DNA from: a bacterium SCSIO 12643
GTDB lineage: Bacteria > Bacteroidota > Bacteroidia > Flavobacteriales_G > Salibacteraceae
DNA length: 64,000 nt
Assembly: GCA_024398135.1 (NCBI GenBank)
Contig: CP073750.1
Coordinates: 2,852,001-2,916,000, forward strand
Direction of reading: 5' to 3'
In this document: one piece after another, positions 7,825-16,575 of the stretch
Numbering within the stretch: the stretch's first letter is position 1
Layout of the letters: each line of letters begins with the position of its first letter
Made by a program: the position numbers and the translations under genes
Notes under the pieces: model-generated
Told to the model about the DNA's origin: nothing
Seen by the model: only the letters and a program-made list of their open reading frames with translations
Database searches by the model: none

Positions 7825-8730
7825 CTAGTTTAAGTTTCTATATTCGGTAGGCGTCATTCCAGTCTTATTTTTGAAAAAACGGCTGAAATATTGAGGGTAT
7901 TCAAACCCAAGTTCATAAGCTAATGACTTAACGGAAATATCGGAACTCAACAATTGATGCTTCGCTTTTTGAATGAGTTTTAAATGAATGTGTTCTTTGG
8001 CTGTTTTTCCGGTTTCAATTTTAAGTAAGTCGCTCAAATAATGTCCCGACATATTTAACGCATTTCCACATTGAGTAATTGATGGGATACCTTTAGTGAC
8101 AATTTCATCGGAATTAAAATACCGGATAAGATATTGTTCAAAAAGACTAACAAAATCTTTGTTGGTATTGGAACGCGTTAAAAATTGACGATCATAAAAT
8201 CGCTGGCTGTATTTTAGAATGGATTCCAGATTATGAATAATCAGATCGTGACTATGACGATCTAAATTTTGAGAGATTTCGTTTTCGATGTTTGATACAA
8301 ATTTTTCTAAAATCAGTTTTTCCTTTTCCGAAGTATGAAGTGCTTCATTGATGTCATATGAGAAGAAATTATATTGTTGAATGGTTTGATGAAGATCAGA
8401 CCTGGTGAATAGTTTTGGATGAATAAAAAGACTCCATCCGTTGATGTCAATTACTGGATCAGATGTAATACTAAATACCTGACCAGGAGAGGAAAACAGG
8501 ATGCTACCTTCTTCAAAATCATATGTATTACGGCCATAATTGATACTGCCATGAATATCGGACTTGAATGAGATGATGTAAAAGTCAAAATATACATTTA
8601 CATTTTGAATTTTTAAATTCATCTCAGGGATGTGTCTACATATCGATATTAATGGATGTAATGGCTTTCCAATATTCAGCAACCGATGAATTTCACCGAT
8701 GGTTTTTATCCTATTGACCTGATGGCTCAT
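7825..8730 (-). CDS. AraC family transcriptional regulator
   Basis: This 301-residue protein has a C-terminal AraC DNA-binding domain with both helix-turn-helix units. The second carries the signature SVKSLAYELGFEYPQYFSRF followed by FKNKTGMTPTEYR. The N-terminal 170 residues form a cupin-like sensor region typical of small-molecule-responsive AraC proteins. Its start overlaps the end of the membrane protein gene at 8711-9223 by 20 bp, placing it in an operon with that gene and the SDR gene upstream. Confidence 0.92.
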   Translation of the reverse strand: MSHQVNRIKTIGEIHRLLNIGKPLHPLISICRHIPEMNLKIQNVNVYFDFYIISFKSDIHGSINYGRNTYDFEEGSILFSSPGQVFSITSDPVIDINGWSLFIHPKLFTRSDLHQTIQQYNFFSYDINEALHTSEKEKLILEKFVSNIENEISQNLDRHSHDLIIHNLESILKYSQRFYDRQFLTRSNTNKDFVSLFEQYLIRYFNSDEIVTKGIPSITQCGNALNMSGHYLSDLLKIETGKTAKEHIHLKLIQKAKHQLLSSDISVKSLAYELGFEYPQYFSRFFKNKTGMTPTEYRNLN

Positions 8731-9223
8731 TTAAATGCTTTAAGATTTCAATATAATAGATTTTGGACCTTTCTTTCGAAAAATGATCAATTATTATGAG
8801 GGTAAATGAGATCAACAAGAGCGCGATACAAATGGATTGAAATATTCGATTATTTAAGAATCCAAAGCCCACAATGGTAAGAACAAAACTAAAAGTCGCA
8901 AAAATCAATGAGTAGGTATATAGTATTTGAAAACCTTCCACACGTTCTTTTTCTTGTAACATGAATTCTGCGGGGTTTTCTTTAAAGGCACGTTCTGATT
9001 GTGCCATTCTTTGAGGATAGTCTCTCATAATCCAGCCAATCCCTATAGAAAAGAATAGACCTACGGATAAAATGGGGATCACCAGAGCTTTCGCGTTGGG
9101 TGTTGTACCATATCTCCAAATGAATATCGAAATTATCATCATGAGAATACCGGCTATGAGAACCATTTTACCTTCAAAAAGTTCTCCATTAAACCAGTTT
9201 TGCGTATGATTATAAAAACTCAT
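8711..9223 (-). CDS. Four-helix membrane protein, unknown
   Basis: This 170-residue protein is not recognised. It has four predicted membrane helices at about residues 18-36, 46-64, 98-120 and 126-146. A polar, charged loop of about 30 residues after helix 2 (MRDYPQRMAQSERAFKENP) probably faces the cytoplasm. It sits between an SDR dehydrogenase (5 bp upstream) and an AraC regulator (20-bp overlap), so all three are likely cotranscribed. No catalytic motif is apparent. Confidence 0.65.
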   Translation of the reverse strand: MSFYNHTQNWFNGELFEGKMVLIAGILMMIISIFIWRYGTTPNAKALVIPILSVGLFFSIGIGWIMRDYPQRMAQSERAFKENPAEFMLQEKERVEGFQILYTYSLIFATFSFVLTIVGFGFLNNRIFQSICIALLLISFTLIIIDHFSKERSKIYYIEILKHLNEPSGQ

Positions 9224-9228
9224 GACAA

Positions 9229-10089
9229 TTATTTTAATTCTGATTTAATCTTTTTTCCTTCCTTCACTAACCAGTTGAGATACATCTTGTCCCATGTACG
9301 GTAGGGCAACCAGAGTCTTAAATAGATTAGGGCCTTGGCGACAATTCCGGGTCTATATCTCGCTTTTGGTTTCTTTTGTGTACTGGCCTTAAAACTCACT
9401 TTTGCAACTTGTTCAGGGGTCCAGGTTCCGGGAGCTCCGTCTTTAACTGCCGCACTGGTAATTTTGTTAATACCTAACATGAGTTCTTGATATGGACCTA
9501 CTTCTGTTCCTAAAACAGATCCGTTTAAAGCAAATTTTGAAGCAATTGCCCCAGGCTGAATCATGATAACATCGATTCCAAAGAGACTGAGTTCTGCACG
9601 CAAAGCATCGTTCATTGAAGTCAAGGCATATTTAGTAGCCTGATAAACTCCTCCGCCTGGGGTCGTAAATTCGCCACCGCTGGAGCCAATATTCACAATT
9701 CTACCTTTTTGAGCTTTTCGCATACCGGGTAATACGGCCTGAGTTAAAGCAAGTAAACCAAAGACATTCGTTTCATATTGTCTTTTAACCTCTGTAATAG
9801 GAATGGTTTCTAAAGGTGTCATGATACCAATGGCCGCATTATTGACCAGAATACCCACAGCTCCATGTTGACTTTCAATTTCTTGTACCGCAGTATGGAT
9901 AGAGGAATGATCTGTCACATCAAGTTTTAAGGTTTCACAACCCAATTTCTTTAATTGGATAAGAGATTCTGGTTTTCTAGCAGATGCATAGGTGGGATAT
10001 CCCTCTTTTACAAAGAGTTTGGCGAGAGCTTCACCATGCCCTGAAGAACACCCTGTAATCAATACTACGGGAAGGTTATTTTGTGCCAT
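9229..10089 (-). CDS. Short-chain dehydrogenase/reductase (SDR)
   Basis: This 286-residue protein is a classical SDR oxidoreductase. The nucleotide motif is TGCSSGHGEA (TGxxxGxG, residues 13-20 region), followed by a NNAA motif (LVNNAAIG), the catalytic Ser in VNIGSSGGEF, and YQATK. An Arg after strand 2 (ASARKPE) favours NADP. The family reduces or oxidises small carbonyl and alcohol compounds; the exact substrate is unknown. It is the first gene of a likely operon with a membrane protein and an AraC regulator. Confidence 0.93.
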   Translation of the reverse strand: MAQNNLPVVLITGCSSGHGEALAKLFVKEGYPTYASARKPESLIQLKKLGCETLKLDVTDHSSIHTAVQEIESQHGAVGILVNNAAIGIMTPLETIPITEVKRQYETNVFGLLALTQAVLPGMRKAQKGRIVNIGSSGGEFTTPGGGVYQATKYALTSMNDALRAELSLFGIDVIMIQPGAIASKFALNGSVLGTEVGPYQELMLGINKITSAAVKDGAPGTWTPEQVAKVSFKASTQKKPKARYRPGIVAKALIYLRLWLPYRTWDKMYLNWLVKEGKKIKSELK

Positions 10090-10186
10090 AAAGTGTTTGT
10101 TTTATTGTATGCACAAATGTCAATACCCCATAAGATTTTCAGGTATACGAATCGCAGAAGGGTGAATACTTTTCGCAGAGAGTGAA

Positions 10187-11101
10187 TTAGAACTTGATCT
10201 TATATTCTAATGTGGCAATAGAGCTACGGGTTAAACCATCTGGCCTGGATTCTCTGACGATAAATGGAAACCCTACATTAAATTGTAATATGTTGGTGGC
10301 GTTGATCTCGTAGTCCAGGTATAGATTAGCGTTTAAGGTTAATCCGTCAGAACCCATAATTTCTCTTTCGATATTTAATTCATCGGTATATTTATCATTG
10401 GCCAGATGATAGATGGGTAATAGGCTTGGTGTAAAAATAAATTTGTCTTTAATGGTGATCGGATAAGAAACACGTAAAAGTACATCACCACTTCGTTTGA
10501 ATTGATTTGTAGACTGGAATTTTCGGAGTTCTGAACCAATTGGATATAATGAGGAGAAGAATTGATTATCGTTTTGCGTTAAGGGTTGTTGAATAGCGGC
10601 TATGAATTGAAAACCCGCTAATTCATAACCCATTCCGAATATTAAATCAAAGGTTCCTAAACTCGATTGATAATCCATAGGTAGCGGAAGTCCATCAAGT
10701 GATTTGCTGGCCTGAGAAAATGGAATTTTTCCACCCAGAATTAATTTAAACTCCTTGTTTACGGAGTATTTTGTGGTGAGAAATAAATCGGATACGCCAA
10801 ATACGGAAATATCATTTCCGGTTTGCCCAATAGTGGTCAATTTTACTTCAATTCCAAATTTATCATTAAGGACCCGGCCATACTCGAAATACGCTCCATA
10901 GGCAGAAATCATGTGATCGGCATTTCCTAGAAATACACCCGTTTTTACTTGATTCAAAACCGTTTCAGTACTGTCATCACTATTGGGTTTAATGCTCCCG
11001 ATGGTACAAAACCCTGCATCACTACATCCTTGCGCAATAGAGGTTTTAGCAGAAAAAAGAATAAGAGAAATCAACGCTATTTTGAAAACTAATCTAGTCA
11101 T
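10187..11101 (-). CDS. Predicted outer-membrane beta-barrel protein
   Basis: I chose the ATG at 11099-11101 because it starts directly at a signal peptide (MTRLVFKIALISLILFSAKT, cleavage after SIAQ); an earlier in-frame start would add 22 implausible residues. The 304-residue protein consists of alternating strands ending in F (SIATLEYKIKF), the usual C-terminal outer-membrane insertion signal. Motifs such as GKIPFSQASKS and QFIAAIQQPL resemble outer-membrane transporters of the aromatic-compound (MetA-pathway) type. Cargo unknown. Confidence 0.7.
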   Translation of the reverse strand: MTRLVFKIALISLILFSAKTSIAQGCSDAGFCTIGSIKPNSDDSTETVLNQVKTGVFLGNADHMISAYGAYFEYGRVLNDKFGIEVKLTTIGQTGNDISVFGVSDLFLTTKYSVNKEFKLILGGKIPFSQASKSLDGLPLPMDYQSSLGTFDLIFGMGYELAGFQFIAAIQQPLTQNDNQFFSSLYPIGSELRKFQSTNQFKRSGDVLLRVSYPITIKDKFIFTPSLLPIYHLANDKYTDELNIEREIMGSDGLTLNANLYLDYEINATNILQFNVGFPFIVRESRPDGLTRSSIATLEYKIKF

Positions 11102-11241
11102 GTTATTGTTTTTTGATATCCACATATCTGATGGTAAATGCAGAATAATCCAAAAATAGAAAAACAAGAGAGTGGGGCGGGCAAGTCCTTTGTCGTGTGC
11201 TGGACATACCTCCAGATTTTTATTTAATTATTAGATGGGAT

Positions 11242-11907
11242 TTATAGAGAACCTTTAACAATATGTCCCTTATCATTAGCCTTTATATATTCTTTGGTCT
11301 TGACGTTAAGGCACGTCAACCACATTCCACCATAGGCATATGTATCGATGCAAATGGTATGTCCAAAGTCGGCAATTTCACCATTTTTCCTGGAGGTATG
11401 TCCACATATGACTGTTTTTCCATCACAATATTGTTCTGGTATTTCATATTTTTTCCAAAACAAATGGTGTCTGTTTTGATCTTGCAGGTCTATGTGGGTT
11501 TCGAGTCCTGCGTGAACGAATATGTAGTCCTGTAGTTCGAAATAGGGGAGACAAGCATCTATAAATTCCCAATGTGTCGAATCTATTTTATTCATCCATT
11601 TAGGGTCGTCACCGATGCCGTAAGAATCTAGAGTTGCTGCCCCTCCAAAATATAGCCATTCCATTAGCCTGTCAGGAGATGTTTTTGCGACTTGCATCAT
11701 GATTTCGTGATTCCCAAGAATAAATTTAAAATTGAAATCCTGTTGGTGTTGAATGAGCCAATCAATGACTCCGGCACTATTGGGACCACGGTCTATATAA
11801 TCTCCAAGAAAAACCACCGTATCTCCTTTATCTATTGGACCTTTTTTGAAAATAGTTTTGAGCGCAGTTAAGCATCCATGGATGTCACCAATTGCGTATA
11901 TAGCCAT
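11242..11907 (-). CDS. Serine/threonine-type metallophosphoesterase
   Basis: This 221-residue protein carries the PPP-family metallophosphatase signatures in order: GDIHG (about residues 7-11), GDYIDRG (about 45-51) and GNHE (about 75-78), followed by the metal-binding His motifs HAGLE and CGHTS. These coordinate two metal ions for phosphoester hydrolysis. It resembles bacterial bis(5'-nucleosyl)tetraphosphatase or lambda-type protein phosphatases; the substrate class cannot be settled from sequence. It is cytoplasmic. Confidence 0.93.
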   Translation of the reverse strand: MAIYAIGDIHGCLTALKTIFKKGPIDKGDTVVFLGDYIDRGPNSAGVIDWLIQHQQDFNFKFILGNHEIMMQVAKTSPDRLMEWLYFGGAATLDSYGIGDDPKWMNKIDSTHWEFIDACLPYFELQDYIFVHAGLETHIDLQDQNRHHLFWKKYEIPEQYCDGKTVICGHTSRKNGEIADFGHTICIDTYAYGGMWLTCLNVKTKEYIKANDKGHIVKGSL

Positions 11908-11919
11908 TATAATTTGAGT

Positions 11920-12261
11920 TTATGGATTATTTTTTTTCTTTTTTGACGATTGGTTAAAGTCACCTGTAGCCCATTTTTCTTGTAATTTTAGATATTTATC
12001 TCTGGGTTCACAAGTCAACCAATTAATATGATGTTGATGACAAATCTTGGTATGAAATATAAGCCCCAACAAAGGATGCCCAACAGTAAAACTGAGTCCC
12101 CAATGTCCAAACCAATGGATCAGAGCAAATGAAACGCTTACATAAAAAATGAATTTTCCTGGTATTTTCCATTTGGGGCGAACAAACCTTCCTGTATGTA
12201 AATATCCGACAAACCAGATCAATATGGATAAAAAGAAGTATATAAGTTGCAAGCTGATCAT
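11920..12261 (-). CDS. Small membrane protein, unknown
   Basis: This 113-residue protein is not recognised. It has hydrophobic segments at about residues 3-20 and 35-55 and a histidine-rich second half (IHWFGHWGLSF, then HTKICHQHHINW) that could bind metal or haem, which is inference. A very basic tail ends in KKKKNNP. The start overlaps the stop of the upstream small gene by 4 bp, so the two are translationally coupled. Confidence 0.6.
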   Translation of the reverse strand: MISLQLIYFFLSILIWFVGYLHTGRFVRPKWKIPGKFIFYVSVSFALIHWFGHWGLSFTVGHPLLGLIFHTKICHQHHINWLTCEPRDKYLKLQEKWATGDFNQSSKKKKNNP

Positions 12262-12485
12262 GTACTTAATGTCTTTAAGTGAGTATGATAGATAATTTTT
12301 GAATTAGTCAGAATTTCGTTTTCACCAGAAGTATAGGAGACCATTTCTGTATGAGGTTTTTCGAATGCACTCGGGTGTTCTAATATGGATAATTTCGACT
12401 GGGATTTAGTTCTTAGTTTTTTGGCTTTAATAATAAAAAACAGACCAACTGAGATACAGATTATTATGATGAGTAATTCCTTCAT
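12258..12485 (-). CDS. Small single-pass membrane protein, unknown
   Basis: This 75-residue protein has one N-terminal membrane helix (LLIIIICISVGLFFIIKA, residues 4-21), followed by a basic segment (KKLRTKSQSK) and a short polar tail. The positive-inside rule puts the tail in the cytoplasm. It is coupled by a 4-bp overlap to the membrane protein at 11920-12261. Probably a real gene because of that coupling, but nothing identifies its role. Confidence 0.5.
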   Translation of the reverse strand: MKELLIIIICISVGLFFIIKAKKLRTKSQSKLSILEHPSAFEKPHTEMVSYTSGENEILTNSKIIYHTHLKTLST

Positions 12486-12745
12486 ATGTAGTTATGTAGG
12501 AGCAGTCAAACATTATTCCATGATGTCGAATTATGCCAATGTGTCAGCAATTTTAGTTAGTCGAAATACGCTTTGTCCATTCAGATAGAATGGTTCTTTG
12601 AGGGTTTTGGTCCCGATATAAAATAGTCATTGTTTGATCCTCCTTTAGAGTTTAATTTTTCAAGAACTTTAATGACGAATAAATAGAATACATTGCCTGT
12701 AAAGAAGAAAAATATAAATGCCTATAAGATGTTTTTCATGTAATC
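12486..12745. other. 260-bp intergenic region
   Basis: No conventional gene is seen. It holds one possible 25-codon minus-strand reading frame with a strong Shine-Dalgarno sequence (12553-12630, listed separately). A 6-bp-stem hairpin at 12578-12594 (CCATTC/GAATGG, 5-base loop) lies within it. Confidence 0.5.
12553..12630 (-). CDS. Possible 25-residue small protein with strong RBS
   Basis: On the minus strand, AAAGGAGG is followed 8 bases later by ATG (12628-12630) and 25 sense codons to TAA (12553-12555). The product would start MTILYRDQNPQRTILSEWTK and is basic with no membrane helix. Strong AGGAGG sites are uncommon in Bacteroidota, which makes this stand out. It may be a small protein, a leader peptide, or the remnant of a longer gene. 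No homologue is recognised. Confidence 0.3.
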   Translation of the reverse strand: MTILYRDQNPQRTILSEWTKRISTN

Positions 12746-13510
12746 TTAGTTCCAAATTCCATTCGAATCGGTTAAGATAATTGGCGCTTGATCTGTAATT
12801 AAAATAGTATGTTCATGTTGAGTGACGAACCCACCTTTGTTTCCAACAAGTGTCCAGCCATCATTTAATTCCATGGCGATTGTAGAGTGGGTAGCTATAA
12901 AAGTTTCAATAGCCACTGTGGTGTTCTTTCTAAATCGTTCTCGATTGGTACGTACACGATAGTTTAGAATATTCTCCGGTTTTTCGTGTAAGCTTCTTCC
13001 TACTCCATGACCCGCCAAATTCTTGATGACTTTAAAACCTGATTTTTTAGCTTCAGTTTCTATTAAATGTCCAATATCTGAGATTTTAACTCCACCTTTA
13101 ATTTGGCTTATGGCTTTTTGCAAAATATTCTTTGAAGCATCTACTAGTGGTTGATGGTTGTGCAGATCTTTTCCTAAAACGAATGAACCTCCGTTGTCTG
13201 ACCAAAAGCCATTTAACTCGGCCGATACATCAATATTGATCAAATCACCTTCTCCAAGGATTTTATTTCTGGATGGGATCCCATGAGCGGCTTCGCGATT
13301 TATACTGATACAAGTATATCCGGGGAATCCATAGGTTTCATATGGAGCAGATTTGGCACCATAGCTCTTTAAAATTTCCCCTCCAAATTCATCCAGCTCC
13401 TTAGTAGACATTCCCACTCTGGCATATTCCCGCATACGTTTAAGCGTGATTCCCACCACCTCACTTACGCGTTTCATTCCGTTTAGTTCTGCTTCGTTTG
13501 TTATTGACAT
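12746..13510 (-). CDS. map: Methionine aminopeptidase, type I
   Basis: This 254-residue protein removes N-terminal methionine from proteins. All five metal ligands are visible in family spacing: Asp in LINIDV, a second Asp 11 residues later (WSDNGG), His in GHGVGRSLHE, Glu in VAIETF and Glu in TQHEHTILIT. The substrate histidine is in AAHGIP. It stands alone rather than in a ribosomal-protein/secY operon, so it may be a second, accessory copy; the window cannot confirm that. The next gene downstream of it, at 11920-12485, is unrelated. Confidence 0.93.
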   Translation of the reverse strand: MSITNEAELNGMKRVSEVVGITLKRMREYARVGMSTKELDEFGGEILKSYGAKSAPYETYGFPGYTCISINREAAHGIPSRNKILGEGDLINIDVSAELNGFWSDNGGSFVLGKDLHNHQPLVDASKNILQKAISQIKGGVKISDIGHLIETEAKKSGFKVIKNLAGHGVGRSLHEKPENILNYRVRTNRERFRKNTTVAIETFIATHSTIAMELNDGWTLVGNKGGFVTQHEHTILITDQAPIILTDSNGIWN

Positions 13511-13582
13511 ATCTTGTTTTAATAGACTTTAACTTAGGGCTAAAAGTACATTAATAGTTGGGATCATTTTGATTTTAGAAGT

Positions 13583-14326
13583 TTAAAAAGACCACCAATT
13601 GTTACTCGATTTCTCTTTTTTATTTTTCCATTTGTTGTACTGGGTTTCTAAATATTGTTGTTTCTGGTTTCCGGAATAAGCTCCTTGTAGAAGCTTAGCA
13701 TTGATTAGGCTCAAAATCAAATCTTGGATCTTGAAGTTTTTTAATTCCCATTCACTATCTATAATTTCTTGTAAGGTCATTTCACTTAATTTGGTTTGGA
13801 CCCTTCTTAAAATAGAAATGTTTTCATCCAGCCAGGTTTCATAGAGATTGAAAATGGTTTCACCTCTTAGTTTTTCAAACCTGCCATCGCAATCAAAAAA
13901 TATTAAATCACCCTGTTCTTGACCATTAACGATTAAACAGGTGTCCATACCACATCCATAATCAAATAGTTTAATATATCCGGAAATCTCATCCAGATCA
14001 AACATATCTAGGTCAATTTCTTCAGGGGAATCACAATTTCTCAATAGTTGTGGTGTGCCCATATATGGTGGATGAACATGATCCAGACGAAGTGGTTCGA
14101 AACCATATCCGCAACCTGCTCCTCCATTCCCTAATTGTGTGAGAATACATTTAAATTCATCGGTTAGGGTGATATGGTGGTCTCTTTCTATTTGTTGAAC
14201 TTTTTTATTCGAAAGTGTTGCGTTGAGCCGATATTTATGTTTATCCGCCCCGAAAATAGCATACTGTTTATCCAGGTTTTTTAATTCGGTTAGTTTTTCT
14301 TTTATGGTATGGATTTGATTCATCAT
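13583..14326 (-). CDS. SMI1/KNR4 family protein
   Basis: This 247-residue protein has the SMI1/KNR4 (SUKH) pattern: IERDHHITLTDEFKCILTQL followed by GNGGAGCGYGFEPL, then IKLFDYGCGMDTCLIVNG and LIFFDCDGRFE. Bacterial members are often immunity proteins against polymorphic toxins, but many stand alone with unknown roles. No toxin gene is adjacent. A C-terminal extension of about 70 residues ends in a lysine-rich region with WWSF. Two adjacent ATGs (14321-14326) provide the start. Confidence 0.88.
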   Translation of the reverse strand: MMNQIHTIKEKLTELKNLDKQYAIFGADKHKYRLNATLSNKKVQQIERDHHITLTDEFKCILTQLGNGGAGCGYGFEPLRLDHVHPPYMGTPQLLRNCDSPEEIDLDMFDLDEISGYIKLFDYGCGMDTCLIVNGQEQGDLIFFDCDGRFEKLRGETIFNLYETWLDENISILRRVQTKLSEMTLQEIIDSEWELKNFKIQDLILSLINAKLLQGAYSGNQKQQYLETQYNKWKNKKEKSSNNWWSF

Positions 14327-14341
14327 TAGTGAATGAACATT

Positions 14342-14881
14342 TTAAAGTTGTTTGACAAACAAATGGCTTTGCGGATATTCATTTTGTGCCATTTTACTAA
14401 ACCCAGCATTTTCGAAGATTCTTATGGAGGCCAGATTTTCTTTGATGCACCACGCTTTGAGTTCTTTCATTTGCTTTAGTGTTTGAAGTTGAGAAATAAC
14501 CATTTGAAGTGTTTCCGTTCCATAGCCCTGATTCCAAAATTTTTTACCAAAAGAAAACCCAATTTCCAGTTGATTTTCCAGATCGTAATTATAAGAAAGG
14601 AGAAGCGTTCCAATCAAAATATTTGAAGACTGGGTTCTGATTCCTAATCGCAGTTTTGATATAGAGCCTTTTTCTGAAATTGGGTTCGCAACCATTGTAT
14701 GAGCTTCTGAAATACTAGTCATCGGTTGACTTCCTCGATATTTCATAGCTTCATGATCTGAATACATTTGAAAGAGCGCTTCAATATCATCTTCGTATAA
14801 GATCGAAGTCTTTAGTCTTTCAGATTCAAAAGATACTGATGTGTGTATATGTTTAATGAGATTCAAATTTTTCAAAGTCAC
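14342..14881 (-). CDS. GNAT family N-acetyltransferase
   Basis: This 179-residue protein is a RimJ/RimL-type acetyltransferase: it starts with the ERLKTSILYEDDIEALFQMY layout and has an acetyl-CoA loop region in GKKFWNQGYGTETLQMVISQ, followed by NLASIRIFENAGFSK. It transfers acetyl from acetyl-CoA to an unknown amine acceptor. The start codon is GTG at 14879-14881; no ATG is near, and two in-frame TTGs (14875, 14866) are alternatives. It overlaps the end of the upstream lipoprotein gene by 29 bp. Confidence 0.9.
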   Translation of the reverse strand: MTLKNLNLIKHIHTSVSFESERLKTSILYEDDIEALFQMYSDHEAMKYRGSQPMTSISEAHTMVANPISEKGSISKLRLGIRTQSSNILIGTLLLSYNYDLENQLEIGFSFGKKFWNQGYGTETLQMVISQLQTLKQMKELKAWCIKENLASIRIFENAGFSKMAQNEYPQSHLFVKQL

Positions 14882-15617
14882 TACTATCTATTTCAACTGT
14901 ATGGAAGCCGTTTGTAATGATTGCTTTTTCCAAACTAAACTGTTCTTTTAGCATTTTAAAATATTGAGCATCCGCCAGACTCGGAGCTAGAATACCAACA
15001 TAATCTCCATCCTCTTTACAATAGTGATTGTGCAGGTGATAGATTAATTTCCAGTTATGATCGAGTTCGGTTAATTCCTTTAAAATGATTCGGGGTTGTG
15101 GAGGCCATTCAGTATCACTTGCTCCAAAATAGACGCGGATGATTCCGGTTTTTTTATGACTCAAAATAAAGCCGTGAAACTCGGTTGGAGTACTAAACAA
15201 TGGAAATCTGCTCACTTGATAATTGAGCAAGCAAGATTCTAAAAAGTTCATGTCTCGTATGGAGCCAATTTTCCCTGTATGCACCAGAAGCGCATTGATA
15301 CTATCTCCGTTTACTGCATTTTTGAGGCGGTCGGAGTCTAAGTCTTGCACGGATTCTTTGTGTACCGTTTGCGCATATTTTGAGCTTCCTAATTGGTGTT
15401 GAACAGAATCTCGATAACTCTGTATGGCTGCAATATTATCTGGATTGGATGCCCAAATTTCAGGTCTGTCTTTTAGTTCAAAATAGAAGAATTCCGTTGG
15501 ACCTTCTTTTGAAAGCATGACCTTTTCTACATCTTTCATCAATAAATCTTCCATCGATGTATCTGCATCACACCCAATAAATAGAATAGTAAGAACAATG
15601 AAAATTAAATGTTTCAT
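14853..15617 (-). CDS. Hypothetical lipoprotein
   Basis: This 254-residue lipoprotein is not recognised. Its lipobox is LFIGCD (about residues 12-17). The mature part contains a histidine cluster (IYHLHNHYC, about residues 190-198) preceded by an acidic-hydrophobic tract. The H-x-H-x-H-like cluster recalls Mov34/JAB-type peptidases (with EFHGF upstream and S-x-x-D-like ADAQ downstream), but the match is incomplete. The 3' end overlaps the GNAT gene by 29 bp. Confidence 0.65.
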   Translation of the reverse strand: MKHLIFIVLTILFIGCDADTSMEDLLMKDVEKVMLSKEGPTEFFYFELKDRPEIWASNPDNIAAIQSYRDSVQHQLGSSKYAQTVHKESVQDLDSDRLKNAVNGDSINALLVHTGKIGSIRDMNFLESCLLNYQVSRFPLFSTPTEFHGFILSHKKTGIIRVYFGASDTEWPPQPRIILKELTELDHNWKLIYHLHNHYCKEDGDYVGILAPSLADAQYFKMLKEQFSLEKAIITNGFHTVEIDSSDFEKFESH

Positions 15618-15636
15618 TTTTTAAAATCCCAATGAT

Positions 15637-16506
15637 TTAACAGCCGTAAGATAAGCCAATTTCGATGTACTCCGTTGAAGTGTTTTTGTCAAGATCAGTA
15701 GTTACAATTTTTAAGATGATAGATTGTATTTCATATGGAACGATTTGGCCCTTATAAATATACCTTGGAAACCAACCGCCTTCTCCTGATTCTTCCCAAT
15801 CAGGAGAGCGTTTCAGATGCATTATCTGTGCACGTTTTTCTCTAACGTTGTCATAGTCGGTAGGAGGGATGCGATAGAAAAACTGGTTAAAGGGCTCTAG
15901 TTTAACAAAAGGATCATGACCTTTCCATTTTGGGATAATCCCGTTGGAATCCTTCGCAGTTTCCCATGCATTTAGTGTTTCTACTCTGGTATAATACACT
16001 TCAATATTTTGGAATTCTTTTCGAGGTTTGACTTTTAAAAGTTTATCTCCGACTTCGTTGAAGACTGCTTCGTACAAAGCAAAAGTATCTGGCTTATGAT
16101 CTTGTCCTTCGATTTCAAAGTTGAATATTTCTAATGCACAATTGGGGGTCGAAAGCTTGGTACTGCATGGAATGTATTCGTCTTCGCAAGTGACTCCATT
16201 TTGCCAACTCTCCAGTTTTGGAAGAAGATATCCACTAAAAAGATATCCCTGATACCCGGATGGAGACGACATTAAATACCAATGGCCTTTGATGGTTCCG
16301 TTCTGGTCTTGTACTTCAACAGAAATATCAGTTTTTTGGATGAGTTTTAAATCCTGACCGCAGAGGAATTTGCCAATTCTAGGAGAGGTCATATCAGCTT
16401 TTTGTCTAATAATCAACCCATGTTCAGCTGCGACCGAATAAAATTCTTGTGCGTTAACGTTTAAATGGAGAGATATTAATATGATGAGTAAGTAATGTAC
16501 TTTCAT
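15637..16506 (-). CDS. Secreted protein with SH3-like domain
   Basis: This 289-residue protein has a signal peptide (residues 1-19, cleavage after NVNA). An SH3b-like domain spans about residues 22-95: HGLIIRQKADMTSPRIGKF is the typical LNVRSGPSTS-style opening, ending in GYLFSGYLLPKL. The remaining 190 residues are unrecognised and rich in aromatic strands. SH3b domains commonly bind cell-wall peptides. It ends 20 bp before the start of the downstream lipoprotein gene, so they may be cotranscribed. Confidence 0.75.
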   Translation of the reverse strand: MKVHYLLIILISLHLNVNAQEFYSVAAEHGLIIRQKADMTSPRIGKFLCGQDLKLIQKTDISVEVQDQNGTIKGHWYLMSSPSGYQGYLFSGYLLPKLESWQNGVTCEDEYIPCSTKLSTPNCALEIFNFEIEGQDHKPDTFALYEAVFNEVGDKLLKVKPRKEFQNIEVYYTRVETLNAWETAKDSNGIIPKWKGHDPFVKLEPFNQFFYRIPPTDYDNVREKRAQIMHLKRSPDWEESGEGGWFPRYIYKGQIVPYEIQSIILKIVTTDLDKNTSTEYIEIGLSYGC

Positions 16507-16575
16507 TTAGTATTAAAATATTTTGATTTTATTCATCATATATAGTGCCAACCAGGAAGGTATGGTCATTTGATT

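Noticed and set aside
13583-14326. Immunity gene of a polymorphic toxin
   Set aside because: SMI1/KNR4 proteins can be immunity proteins, but no toxin, VgrG, CDI or Rhs gene is adjacent.
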